From contig DAINCF010000064.1 in NCBI GenBank assembly GCA_036732565.1, positions 1 to 19,635 of the forward strand: a DNA stretch of 19,635 nt. The letters run 5' to 3'. Positions 1-6,803 of this stretch are shown here, piece after piece. A model generated the notes under the pieces. It searched no databases. It was given only the letters and a program-made list of their open reading frames with translations, and was not told where the DNA came from. Positions within the stretch are counted from its first letter, which is position 1, and each line of letters starts with the position of its first letter. The DNA comes from JAIVJN01 sp036732565 (lineage in GTDB: Bacteria > Acidobacteriota > Vicinamibacteria > Vicinamibacterales > UBA2999). The position numbers were made by a program, and so were the translations under genes.

Positions 1-2
1 AA

Positions 3-326
3 TACTTGTTCGATAACCGCCATGGCGCCCGCCTGCTCGAGAGGCTGCGCAGGCTGGAAGCGCTGAAGAGCGTCGGGCACGTGCGCGGCCAGGGGCTAAT
101 CGCCGCGGTGGAAGTCGTCGCCGACAAGAATACCAAGGCCCAATTCCCTGCCGAGGCGGGGATGACGCAGAAGCTAACCGACGCGATGCTCGAGCGCGGG
201 CTCTACACGCGTGTCGCGATGGACTGCATCTGCATCGCGCCGCCCCTCGTCACCAGCGACGCACAACTCGACCAGATCGTCGACATCGTCCACGACGCGG
301 TTGCATACGTCTGCGGCGAGGTGTAG
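3..326 (+). CDS. Class III (PLP) aminotransferase, C-terminal fragment
   Basis: About 107 residues of the C-terminal small domain of a fold-type I, class III aminotransferase; the rest lies before the window. These enzymes move an amino group from an amine or omega-amino acid to pyruvate or 2-oxoglutarate using pyridoxal phosphate in the cytoplasm. The visible part has the family's C-terminal pattern: a helix (RLLERLRRLEAL), the conserved turn HVRGQGLIAAVEVV, a stretch of the type DKxTKxxFP, then an ERGLYTR helix-strand and the closing APPLVTSDAQLDQIVDIV segment. It most resembles the pyruvate-dependent omega-amino-acid and polyamine transaminases. The PLP lysine and substrate-binding residues are outside the window, so the substrate cannot be stated. 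The frame is open from base 3 with no start needed; the TTG at base 6 is an internal codon. It converges on the Rid-family gene. Confidence 0.85.
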   Translation, partial: YLFDNRHGARLLERLRRLEALKSVGHVRGQGLIAAVEVVADKNTKAQFPAEAGMTQKLTDAMLERGLYTRVAMDCICIAPPLVTSDAQLDQIVDIVHDAVAYVCGEV

Positions 327-681
327 AAGAATCGCTCGTTCCCCGCAAGATCAAGGTCGCGAACCTCAGCCTGTCCCGCCGATGCGGGACCTTTACGCCG
401 CGACGTCTCGTCGTTCTGAGAGCGGGTTACCTGGCCGGGACGATCGATTAGCGCTCCGCTACCTTCGAGGACTTGCGCTCCGAATGGCCTATTCGGGCCT
501 ACTTTAGGAGACAGGCAGATTCCTTCATGGGGTCGGCAGCGTCCATGGGGTTCACGCGCGAGGTTCACGGGCCAGGTCCGGCGCTATCTACGTGCTGATC
601 TGGCGACGTCTCAGAGACGCGACGGCGGCGACGGTCGACGCCCACATCCACGAGAGCGGCCATTCCATACCATCCACCAGA
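327..681. other. Non-coding gap between convergent genes
   Basis: This 355-nt stretch separates the aminotransferase stop from the Rid-family stop. The open frames across it have no recognisable protein pattern and are taken as chance. It holds a perfect 7-bp hairpin at 373-390, a 13-bp palindrome CGTCTCAGAGACG at 607-619, and a block at 372-425 that resembles a second intergenic block near 13970-14028. No tRNA or small RNA was recognised. Confidence 0.5.
373..390. terminator. Candidate hairpin terminator after the aminotransferase
   Basis: GTCCCGC pairs perfectly with GCGGGAC across a CGAT tetraloop, 46 nt after the aminotransferase stop. Only a short CTTT follows, so there is no real U-tract. 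It could be a terminator stem or part of a dispersed palindromic repeat. Confidence 0.3.
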
Positions 682-1089
682 TCAGATTTCAGTTCGTTCA
701 ACGGCTTCGTTTGCCAGCGCGATGGCCTCGATCTCGATCAGCGCGTCGGGAGAATACAGGGACGAGACCTCAACGATGGTATCCGCCGGGTATGGCGGCG
801 TGAAGAAGCGGCCGCGGAGCTCGACCACTTTCGGGAAATTCGCCATGTCGCGCAGGAAAATCGTGACTTTAATCACGTTGGCCAGGCTGGATCCACCCGC
901 GCGGAGAACCCTGTCGAGATTCTTGAAGGCTTGCGCCGCCTGCACGTCGAAATCGCTGCCGACGATGTGGCCCGACTCGTCAATCGCGGCTTGCCCCGAG
1001 ATAAAGAGAAAGTCTCCGACTCGAAACCCTTGTGATAAGCGAAACGGCGCGTACGGATCCGGTGACAGAGTGATCTGAGACAGCCTCAT
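682..1089 (-). CDS. Rid-family (YjgF/YER057c/UK114) protein lacking the RidA arginine
   Basis: A 135-residue single-domain protein, near the usual length of about 125-135. Typical RidA proteins are cytoplasmic trimers that hydrolyse reactive 2-aminoacrylate and related imines made by PLP enzymes. The family core is clear: FLFISGQAAID (28-37), AFKNLDRVLRAGGSSL (54-69), VIKVTIFLRDMANF (72-85), and the C-terminal block YPADTIVEV (100-108) with IEIEAIALA (118-126). In E. coli RidA the YPADT position reads FPARS, whose Arg105 binds the substrate carboxylate and is needed for imine hydrolysis; here it is Asp103. The glutamate matching E. coli Glu120 is kept (Glu119). This places the protein in a non-RidA subgroup of unknown chemistry. 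The ATG is preceded on its strand by AGGAAGG. It lies 105 nt downstream of the sugar dehydrogenase on the same strand and may be co-transcribed with it. Confidence 0.85.
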   Translation of the reverse strand: MRLSQITLSPDPYAPFRLSQGFRVGDFLFISGQAAIDESGHIVGSDFDVQAAQAFKNLDRVLRAGGSSLANVIKVTIFLRDMANFPKVVELRGRFFTPPYPADTIVEVSSLYSPDALIEIEAIALANEAVERTEI

Positions 1090-1194
1090 AGCCCTTCCTA
1101 TTCTGAACGCCCCGCGTAGCCGCCCCGTGTGCTCAGTCGAACGTGCAGCGCGATCACCGCGGACAGGTTGTCGCGTTTGGCGGGCTCATTTGCG

Positions 1195-3012
1195 TCAGCG
1201 CAGCGTCATCCCGACTCCCGTCGTGAGTGCCGTTCCGCCCGCTGCATAGCCGTTCACCTGGAGCACATAGGCCACGATGCTCGTATACGCTTCATCCGAG
1301 AGCGAACCTGGACTCGCCGGCGGCATCCTCTTGGCATTTTCGAGTAGCGCACGAACGGACTGGCCGGCCCATGCGGCGCGGAACGTCTCTCCCGCGAGGG
1401 GCGGGCCGAACGTGCCGTTCATCAACGTATTCCCATGGCACGCCGCGCAATGGGCCTCGAATGCCGTCTTCCCCCCGGCCGCCTGCGCCGCCGTGTATTG
1501 CGGCGCGGCTCCCGTCACCGCCGCCGGCGCTGGTTTGGCGGGAACCACGCTGCTCGTGCGATGGGGTTCAACCGTAGCAGCCGTCCCTTCCCCAACATAG
1601 GTGAACGCGAGGATCGATCCTTGATTCGTCATCGTGCGGGTGGTGCCACCCGCCATCGCCTCGGCCAGTCCTCCCGGATCGGTCGCGATATAGATCGTCT
1701 TGCCGTCGGGGCTGACGGCGGTATCGCGGTAGCGGTTGTCGGACTGAAAGTACCGCCAAAACGGCCCGCGGACCCGCTGCCCATCGGCGCTGAGCGCAAC
1801 CACATACAGCGACCCCCGCTTCAGTGCCGTGACCAGCAGCACTTTCTCCCAACCGGGGATGCCAGTATCGCTGGCCGGCCCGTAGTACTCGATGCTCGAC
1901 GCGCCCACGGTCGGCCAGCAAATAAAGTTGATGCCGCGGCACTCCGGATCGCTGAAGTTGTACCCGCTCGGCACTGTGAACATCGTCGCAATCGGCTCCA
2001 TGAACGGCTTGGTGAAAGCGGACTCCAGCTCGTGCGGGACCGTCGCGGGAATCGCCAAGTCGATGAATTGGAGCTGCGCGCAAGGCGTCGTCGATTCCGC
2101 CCAGCGGGCGTAGGCGTAGGCGTTGTCGTCCTTCCTCCCCGCCACGTGCGGCCACCCGTAGTTCGCACCCGCCTTGAGAATGTTGATCTCGTCGTCTGAC
2201 TTCGGACCGTGCTCCGACTCGTACAACGTGCCATCCGGACCGAAATCGATTCCCTGGGGATTGCGATGGCCGTAGGTGAAGACGTGGCTCGTGACGCCCG
2301 CCAGTTCCGGATTGTCGTTCGGAATCGAGCCGTCGAGATTCAGCCGCAGCGACTTCCCCACGTACGCGAGGTAGTTCTTCGCCTGGATCTCCGCCTGCGT
2401 CGGCAGACGCTGCGCTTCGATCGGAATGCAGTAGTTGCCGAGCTGATTGTTCCCGAGGTCGCCAATCGTGTAGAACAGCTTGCGATCCGGCCCGATTTTC
2501 AACCGTCCGGCCAGATGGTCATTGCCCGCGGGCAGTCCCGCGATGAGTGTGATTGGATTGCCCAGCGTCTCCGTCGCCCAGTCGTAGGTGAACCGCACGA
2601 TTTTCGTGTAGAGAAAACGATACGGGCTCGCGGGATCCGGCACCGTCGCGTGCGGCGTCAAGCTCCGGTCGGTGTATGTGTAGGCCGCGTAAACGAAGTT
2701 GCTGGCCAGATCGAGCGCCAGCCCCATCAGCCCGTCCTGCGCTCCCGGCGCGAACACCTCATCGATGATCGCGGCGACCTTCCGCTCGCCGGTTGCCGGA
2801 TTCACGCGAGTAATGCGCTTACCCGTGCGCTCCGTCACCCAGAGCATATCGTCCGGGCCCCACGTCAGCTCCCACGGCCCCGCAAGCCCGGTCACCACCT
2901 CGCTCTGGCGGAAATGCTTCGTCCCGCGCACCACGGTCTCCGGCCCATCCTGCGCGATCACTCCCACGAACACTGCGAGGAATACGACGGCAGCAACGAC
3001 GAAGAGTCTCAT
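1195..3012 (-). CDS. Exported PQQ-dependent soluble-type glucose/aldose dehydrogenase fused to cytochrome c
   Basis: A 605-residue exported quinoprotein that oxidises an aldose to its lactone and passes electrons to heme. Residues 1-20 form a signal peptide ending near VGVIAQ. Residues about 35-480 form the six-bladed PQQ propeller and closely resemble Acinetobacter calcoaceticus soluble GDH: NDHLAGRL (His166, matching catalytic His144), YTIGDLGNNQ, GHRNPQG (Arg250, matching Arg228), EHGPKSDDEIN (calcium/PQQ loop), ALKRGSLY (Lys398, matching Lys377) and DNRYRD (Arg427 and Arg429, matching Arg406 and Arg408). After a Pro/Ala-rich linker, residues about 508-590 form a class I cytochrome c with CAACH at 522-526 and a likely axial Met563 in KRMPPASPG. 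The open frame extends 129 codons further upstream, but the ATG at 3012 is chosen for its signal peptide and a GGAGG three bases before it. No PQQ synthesis genes are in the window. Glucose as natural substrate is inferred. Confidence 0.92.
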   Translation of the reverse strand: MRLFVVAAVVFLAVFVGVIAQDGPETVVRGTKHFRQSEVVTGLAGPWELTWGPDDMLWVTERTGKRITRVNPATGERKVAAIIDEVFAPGAQDGLMGLALDLASNFVYAAYTYTDRSLTPHATVPDPASPYRFLYTKIVRFTYDWATETLGNPITLIAGLPAGNDHLAGRLKIGPDRKLFYTIGDLGNNQLGNYCIPIEAQRLPTQAEIQAKNYLAYVGKSLRLNLDGSIPNDNPELAGVTSHVFTYGHRNPQGIDFGPDGTLYESEHGPKSDDEINILKAGANYGWPHVAGRKDDNAYAYARWAESTTPCAQLQFIDLAIPATVPHELESAFTKPFMEPIATMFTVPSGYNFSDPECRGINFICWPTVGASSIEYYGPASDTGIPGWEKVLLVTALKRGSLYVVALSADGQRVRGPFWRYFQSDNRYRDTAVSPDGKTIYIATDPGGLAEAMAGGTTRTMTNQGSILAFTYVGEGTAATVEPHRTSSVVPAKPAPAAVTGAAPQYTAAQAAGGKTAFEAHCAACHGNTLMNGTFGPPLAGETFRAAWAGQSVRALLENAKRMPPASPGSLSDEAYTSIVAYVLQVNGYAAGGTALTTGVGMTLR

Positions 3013-3033
3013 TCGCCTCCAATGGCAGACGCT

Positions 3034-3063
3034 ACTATCACACACTGGTTCTTTGGGATTCAA
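3034..3063 (-). promoter_or_regulatory. Weak candidate promoter for the sugar dehydrogenase
   Basis: On the minus strand TTGAAT (3063-3058) and GATAGT (3039-3034) lie 18 nt apart, each matching the sigma-70 consensus at four of six positions. The pair sits 22 nt upstream of the dehydrogenase ATG. A small inverted repeat, CTTTG/CAAAG, at 3051-3065 overlaps the -35. The match is modest. Confidence 0.3.
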
Positions 3064-3128
3064 AGTCCACAACGACCTCTCAGGCCGGTTTCCACGACGA
3101 AACCTCGCCTGAACCTGGTCGCGCCCCC

Positions 3129-3158
3129 TTGACTGTCGAGAGGAGAGGGCGTTAGATT
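3129..3158 (+). promoter_or_regulatory. Candidate sigma-70-type promoter of the padR-permease operon
   Basis: TTGACT at 3129-3134 (five of six to TTGACA) and TAGATT at 3153-3158 (four of six to TATAAT) are separated by 18 nt. A transcript would start near 3165, about 60 nt before the PadR start codon, and run straight into the palindrome at 3166-3184. Confidence 0.45.
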
Positions 3159-3165
3159 GAAATCT

Positions 3166-3184
3166 CCCCTCGACGGTCGAGGGG
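3166..3184. promoter_or_regulatory. Perfect 19-bp palindrome, candidate PadR operator
   Basis: CCCCTCGAC and GTCGAGGGG flank a single central G, giving a perfect inverted repeat. It begins a few bases after the candidate -10 and 42 nt before the PadR start, where a dimeric repressor would block transcription. PadR proteins commonly repress their own operons. A hairpin role in the RNA is also possible. Confidence 0.45.
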
Positions 3185-3225
3185 CGAACGCTGGACGTGC
3201 GCGGCGCGACGAGGATCACCACGAC

Positions 3226-3555
3226 ATGGGCAAGCCGACCGACATGGTGCAGGGCACGCTCGACGTGCTGATTCTGAAGACGCTCGCATTGGAACCGATG
3301 CACGGCTGGGGCATCGCGCTGCGGATCGAGCAGATCTCGCAGGACGTCCTGCAAGTGCAGCAAGGATCGCTCTATCCGGCGTTGCACCGCCTCGAGCACC
3401 AGGGCTGGATCGTCGCGACGTGGGGCGCATCCGAGAACGGCCGACGAGCCAAGTACTACGCGCTCACTCGCGCCGGGCGCACCGAGCTCGCACGGCAGGC
3501 CGAAACCTGGCGGCGGTTGTCAGGCGCGGTCACCGCGCTCCTGGACATGGCGTGA
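3226..3555 (+). CDS. PadR-family transcriptional regulator
   Basis: A 109-residue winged-helix DNA-binding protein. The PadR pattern is complete: QGTLDVLILKTLALEPMHGWGIALRI (helices 1 and 2, residues about 9-34), VQQGSLYPALHRLEHQGWI (recognition helix, about 44-62), then the wing ASENGRRAKYYALTRAGRTEL and a C-terminal helix used for dimer formation (about 84-107). The length suits the short PadR-s2 type that lacks a large effector domain. The frame extends upstream to a TTG at 3157, but the ATG at 3226 is preferred: it has GAGG 11 nt upstream and matches where family members begin, whereas the TTG overlaps the candidate promoter. It is followed after 19 nt by the ADOP permease, a frequent pairing in Acidobacteriota. 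It probably controls the permease and itself through the upstream palindrome; the inducer is unknown. Confidence 0.92.
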   Translation: MGKPTDMVQGTLDVLILKTLALEPMHGWGIALRIEQISQDVLQVQQGSLYPALHRLEHQGWIVATWGASENGRRAKYYALTRAGRTELARQAETWRRLSGAVTALLDMA

Positions 3556-3574
3556 GCACGGGCTGAGAGGAACG

Positions 3575-6328
3575 ATGCCCACCCGACTGCATCATCGGCT
3601 GCGCATGGCGTGGCGCAGCGTCGTGCAGCGACAGATCGTGGAACGGGAGCTGGACGAAGAGCTGCAGTTTCACATGCAGCAATTGGCCGAGCGTGATGGC
3701 CATTACGCCGCACGCCGCCGCTTCGGCGGCCTGGATCAGATCAAAGAAGCCTGCCGGGACATGCGAACCATGCATCCACTCGAAGATTTTCTCCGCGACA
3801 TCCGCTTCGGCGCGCGACTCCTGTCACGCAGTCCGGTCTTCTCGATCGTCGCCGTCCTCTCGCTGGCGATCGGCATCGGCTTCAACAGCGCGATCTTCAC
3901 CCTGGTCAACGCCATCATCCTGCGCGCACTCCCGGTGCCCGACCCGCAGCAGCTGGTCGTCGCGACCGTGAACGTGCCAGACGGTACCAGCAACACGCGC
4001 TTCGGCTATCCGGCGTTTCTCGACGCCCGCGACGCGCTGAAGGACCAGGTCGCCGTCGCCGCGGCGACCAACCCGGCGAGCGGCGTGATCGCCATGCCGC
4101 GAAACTCCGGCGCCAGCGAGCCGCAACAGGGTAGCTATCAGCTCGTCTCGGGCGAGTACTTCGATCTGCTGAAGCAGACGCCGCAGATCGGCCGGCTGCT
4201 CGGCCCGCAGGACAACCTCACGCTGGGTGCGCATCCCGTCGCCGTCATCAGCGACACCTTCTGGAGCCAGCGCTACGGCCGCTCGCCATCGGCGATCGGG
4301 AGTGAGGTGCTGGTCAACAACGCGAGCCTCACCATCATCGGCGTCACCTCGCCACGTTTCTTCGGAACGACCGTCGGCGTCCGCACACCGGACGTCTGGG
4401 CGCCGATTGTCATGCAGGCCGAAGTGAAGCACTTCAACAACGCCAGCACCAACAATCCCGCGGACAACCAGCGCCCGTGGCCGCCGCAGCGCAACATCGC
4501 GTGGCTGACGGTCTTTGCGCGCCAAACCGCGCCGGGCCAGGCCGCCGGCGTCGTCCAGGCGTTGACCGTCGCCCGCATGACCGACCTCGCCGAGCAGCAG
4601 GGTGATTCACCCGATCCCGAGTACGCCGCCTTGTTCCGTAAGGCCCACGTCACGATGGAGCCGGCCGCACGCGGATTGTCGAGCCTGCGCCAGAACATGA
4701 CCAGCCCGCTGATGATCCTGCTGGTGATGGTCGGCCTGTTGCTGCTGATCGCCTGCGCCAACATCGCGAGCCTGCTCATCGCGCGCTCGTCGGCACGCGC
4801 CCGCGAAATGGCGCTGCGCCTGTCGATCGGGGCCGGCCGCCTCCGGCTCGTGCGCCAGCTGCTCGCCGAGAGCCTGCTGCTCGCACTGTGCGGCGGTGCG
4901 CTCGGTCTCCTGTTCGCCGGCTGGGGCAGCAGCACGTTGCTCATGATGAGCAGCCGCACGACGCGCACGCCGGATCTCGACCTTGGTCTCAACTGGCCGG
5001 TTGTCGGCTTTACGTTGGCCGTCTCGCTGGTTGCCGGTCTGCTGTTCGGACTGCTGCCGGCGCTGCGCAGCACGCGCGTGAGCCTTTCTGACACGCTGCG
5101 CACCCAGTCGCGCGGCAGCGTGGGCGAAACGTCGACCAGCCGCGCCGGCCTGCCGTTTGGCAAGCTGCTCGTCGCCGCGCAAGTGGCGTTCTGCCTGTTA
5201 CTGCTGGTCGTTGCCGGCCTGTTCGCGCGGACGCTGCAGCAACTGACGCACGTCGAGCTCGGCCTGGACAAGGATCAGGTCGTCGCCGCCAGCATCGCGG
5301 TACGCGCCGGCGGTTATACGCCCGAACAGTTGCCGGCGCTGTACAACCGGCTCATCGCGCGCGCGGCGCAGATTCCCGGTGTGACCTCGGCGAGTGTCTC
5401 GCTATTCGGACCGCTCAATCGCGGCATGCGCACTGGCAACTTCGACGTCGAAGGCTACCAGGCCATTCCGAACCAGCCCCAACTGGCGCGGCAGGAAATA
5501 GTGTCCGCGGCCAGCCTACAGACTCTGGGCATCCCGCTCGTCGAAGGCCGGTACTTCACCGACATGGATCTCGCGTCCGGGCGCCGCGTCTCGATCATCA
5601 ATGAGACGATGGCAAAGAAGTACTTTCGCGGTGGAAGCGCGCTGGGCAAGCACTGGGACTTCGGCGATGGTGGTACCAGCGACTCGGCATTCGAGATCAT
5701 CGGCGTCGTCAAGGACGCGCGCTACAACGACCTGCGCTCGCCGATTCCGAACATGGCGTTCATCCCGTTCTCGCTCGCCGACGATGCGTATCTGAACAGC
5801 CTGGAGGTGCGCTCGACGCGTCCGACGGCCACTGTGGTCAGCGATCTGCGGGCGGCGCTGCGTGAGGCCGAGCCGACGCTGCCGGTCGTCGACATCATGG
5901 CCATCAAAGATCGAGCGGATCGCGAGATGGCAGGCGATCAGCTCGTCGCGTATCTCACCGGCCTCTTCGGCGGTGTGGCGTTGTTGCTGGCGTCGCTCGG
6001 CCTGTACGGCACGATCTCCTACGCCGTCTCGCGGCGCACCAGCGAGCTGGGTGTCCGGCTCGCGCTGGGCGCCAGCCGCGGGAGCGTGCTCTGGCTCATG
6101 CTGCGGGAGGCGATGATGCTGGTCGGCATCGGCCTCGTCATTGGCGTGCCGATCACCTATCTCGCCGCCCGCGGCATCTCGACGTCGCTCTACGGCGTGC
6201 GCCCCACGGACCTCTTCGCCGCCGGCGGTGCCGCGCTGATCCTCGTCGTCGTTGCCGCGATTGCGGCGTACCTGCCGGCGCGACGCGCCTCGCGACTCGA
6301 TCCCATGGTTGCGCTCCGCGCAGAGTAG
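3575..6328 (+). CDS. ADOP-family duplicated ABC-type permease (MacB/FtsX-like)
   Basis: A 917-residue inner-membrane protein made of two MacB/FtsX-type permease halves in one chain. A soluble permease prefix segment (about 24-63, ELDEELQFHMQQ to RRRFGGLDQIKEA) comes first. Repeat 1 has a membrane helix at about 86-115, a periplasmic MacB-like domain at about 120-370, and helices at about 377-403, 430-450 and 475-497. Repeat 2 has a helix at about 528-552, a second periplasmic domain at about 560-785, and helices at about 790-818, 845-865 and 879-900. The coupling sequences REMALRLSIGAGR and SELGVRLALGASR recur after each half, and both halves end in a PALRSTR/PARRASR-type motif. No ATPase gene is adjacent, as is usual for these orphan permeases. 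The substrate is unknown. GAGAGG precedes the ATG by 4 nt. It is co-transcribed with padR (19-nt gap). Confidence 0.93.
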   Translation: MPTRLHHRLRMAWRSVVQRQIVERELDEELQFHMQQLAERDGHYAARRRFGGLDQIKEACRDMRTMHPLEDFLRDIRFGARLLSRSPVFSIVAVLSLAIGIGFNSAIFTLVNAIILRALPVPDPQQLVVATVNVPDGTSNTRFGYPAFLDARDALKDQVAVAAATNPASGVIAMPRNSGASEPQQGSYQLVSGEYFDLLKQTPQIGRLLGPQDNLTLGAHPVAVISDTFWSQRYGRSPSAIGSEVLVNNASLTIIGVTSPRFFGTTVGVRTPDVWAPIVMQAEVKHFNNASTNNPADNQRPWPPQRNIAWLTVFARQTAPGQAAGVVQALTVARMTDLAEQQGDSPDPEYAALFRKAHVTMEPAARGLSSLRQNMTSPLMILLVMVGLLLLIACANIASLLIARSSARAREMALRLSIGAGRLRLVRQLLAESLLLALCGGALGLLFAGWGSSTLLMMSSRTTRTPDLDLGLNWPVVGFTLAVSLVAGLLFGLLPALRSTRVSLSDTLRTQSRGSVGETSTSRAGLPFGKLLVAAQVAFCLLLLVVAGLFARTLQQLTHVELGLDKDQVVAASIAVRAGGYTPEQLPALYNRLIARAAQIPGVTSASVSLFGPLNRGMRTGNFDVEGYQAIPNQPQLARQEIVSAASLQTLGIPLVEGRYFTDMDLASGRRVSIINETMAKKYFRGGSALGKHWDFGDGGTSDSAFEIIGVVKDARYNDLRSPIPNMAFIPFSLADDAYLNSLEVRSTRPTATVVSDLRAALREAEPTLPVVDIMAIKDRADREMAGDQLVAYLTGLFGGVALLLASLGLYGTISYAVSRRTSELGVRLALGASRGSVLWLMLREAMMLVGIGLVIGVPITYLAARGISTSLYGVRPTDLFAAGGAALILVVVAAIAAYLPARRASRLDPMVALRAE

Positions 6329-6339
6329 TGCATGCGCGC

Positions 6340-6355
6340 AGCGCGGTACGGCGCT
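6340..6355 (+). terminator. Weak hairpin just after the ADOP permease
   Basis: AGCGC pairs with GCGCT around GGTACG, 12 nt after the permease stop codon. The stem is only 5 bp and is followed by TCCCG rather than a U-tract, so termination here would have to rely on other factors. Confidence 0.2.
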
Positions 6356-6744
6356 TCCCGAGAGCAGCCCCGAACCAGCAACCCTCCGGTCAACAGGTTG
6401 ATACACGTCTTCTATCTCGTTGATTCTTCGTGCCTGTAGCTTTACGGCCAGCTGGTGTCGAAGCGGGAGGATCTCGAGGTGACGTGACGTGCGTGTCCCG
6501 GCTCCTCGCCTAGAACGCTCATCAATCCGCACGAGCCTGCGGCAGTCACTGCCATCACCTGTGCGCTATCGAACAGTCCGCAGCCGCTCCGTTGCGTAGA
6601 ATCGAGCGCCTCGATTAGCGATCGACGTGGCATACCCATCGAAGCGTGTCGGCAATCCCATCCCGAGCGACACCTGATGGCGCGTTAAGGGCGAGAGCGG
6701 CGGCGTCCATCTGGTTGCAAGCGAACACTGCGGGTACGGCGTGC

Positions 6745-6762
6745 GCGTCGCGTGCGCGACGC
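6745..6762. promoter_or_regulatory. 18-bp perfect palindrome upstream of the secreted-protein gene
   Basis: GCGTCGCG and CGCGACGC flank a TG dinucleotide, ending 41 nt before the start codon at 6804. It could be an operator or an RNA stem in the leader. GC-rich palindromes arise by chance more often in such DNA, so confidence is limited. Confidence 0.3.
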
Positions 6763-6803
6763 CATGATGATCACCCCGCAGTCCAACATCCCAGGAGGGC
6801 ATG

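Larger units (their letters stand above)
6329..6803. other. 475-nt non-coding stretch between permease and secreted protein
   Basis: I recognise no gene here; short minus-strand frames (6442-6639 and 6566-6802) have no family pattern. It holds three structures: AGCGC/GCGCT around a 6-nt loop at 6340-6355, 12 nt after the permease stop; AATCGAG/CTCGATT with a 3-nt loop at 6600-6616; and the palindrome at 6745-6762. No convincing promoter for the next gene was found. Confidence 0.5.

Noticed and set aside
2209..3132. A 307-codon plus-strand frame opposite the sugar dehydrogenase
   Set aside because: Arginine-rich shadow of a GC-rich gene with no domain pattern. The minus-strand frame is clearly real.
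3013..3399. N-terminal extension of the sugar dehydrogenase frame
   Set aside because: It would put 129 residues before a clear signal peptide and overlaps the PadR gene on the opposite strand.
6442..6802. Minus-strand small genes in the gap after the permease
   Set aside because: The two overlapping frames have no signal peptide, family motif or convincing ribosome binding site, and one overlaps the next gene's Shine-Dalgarno.
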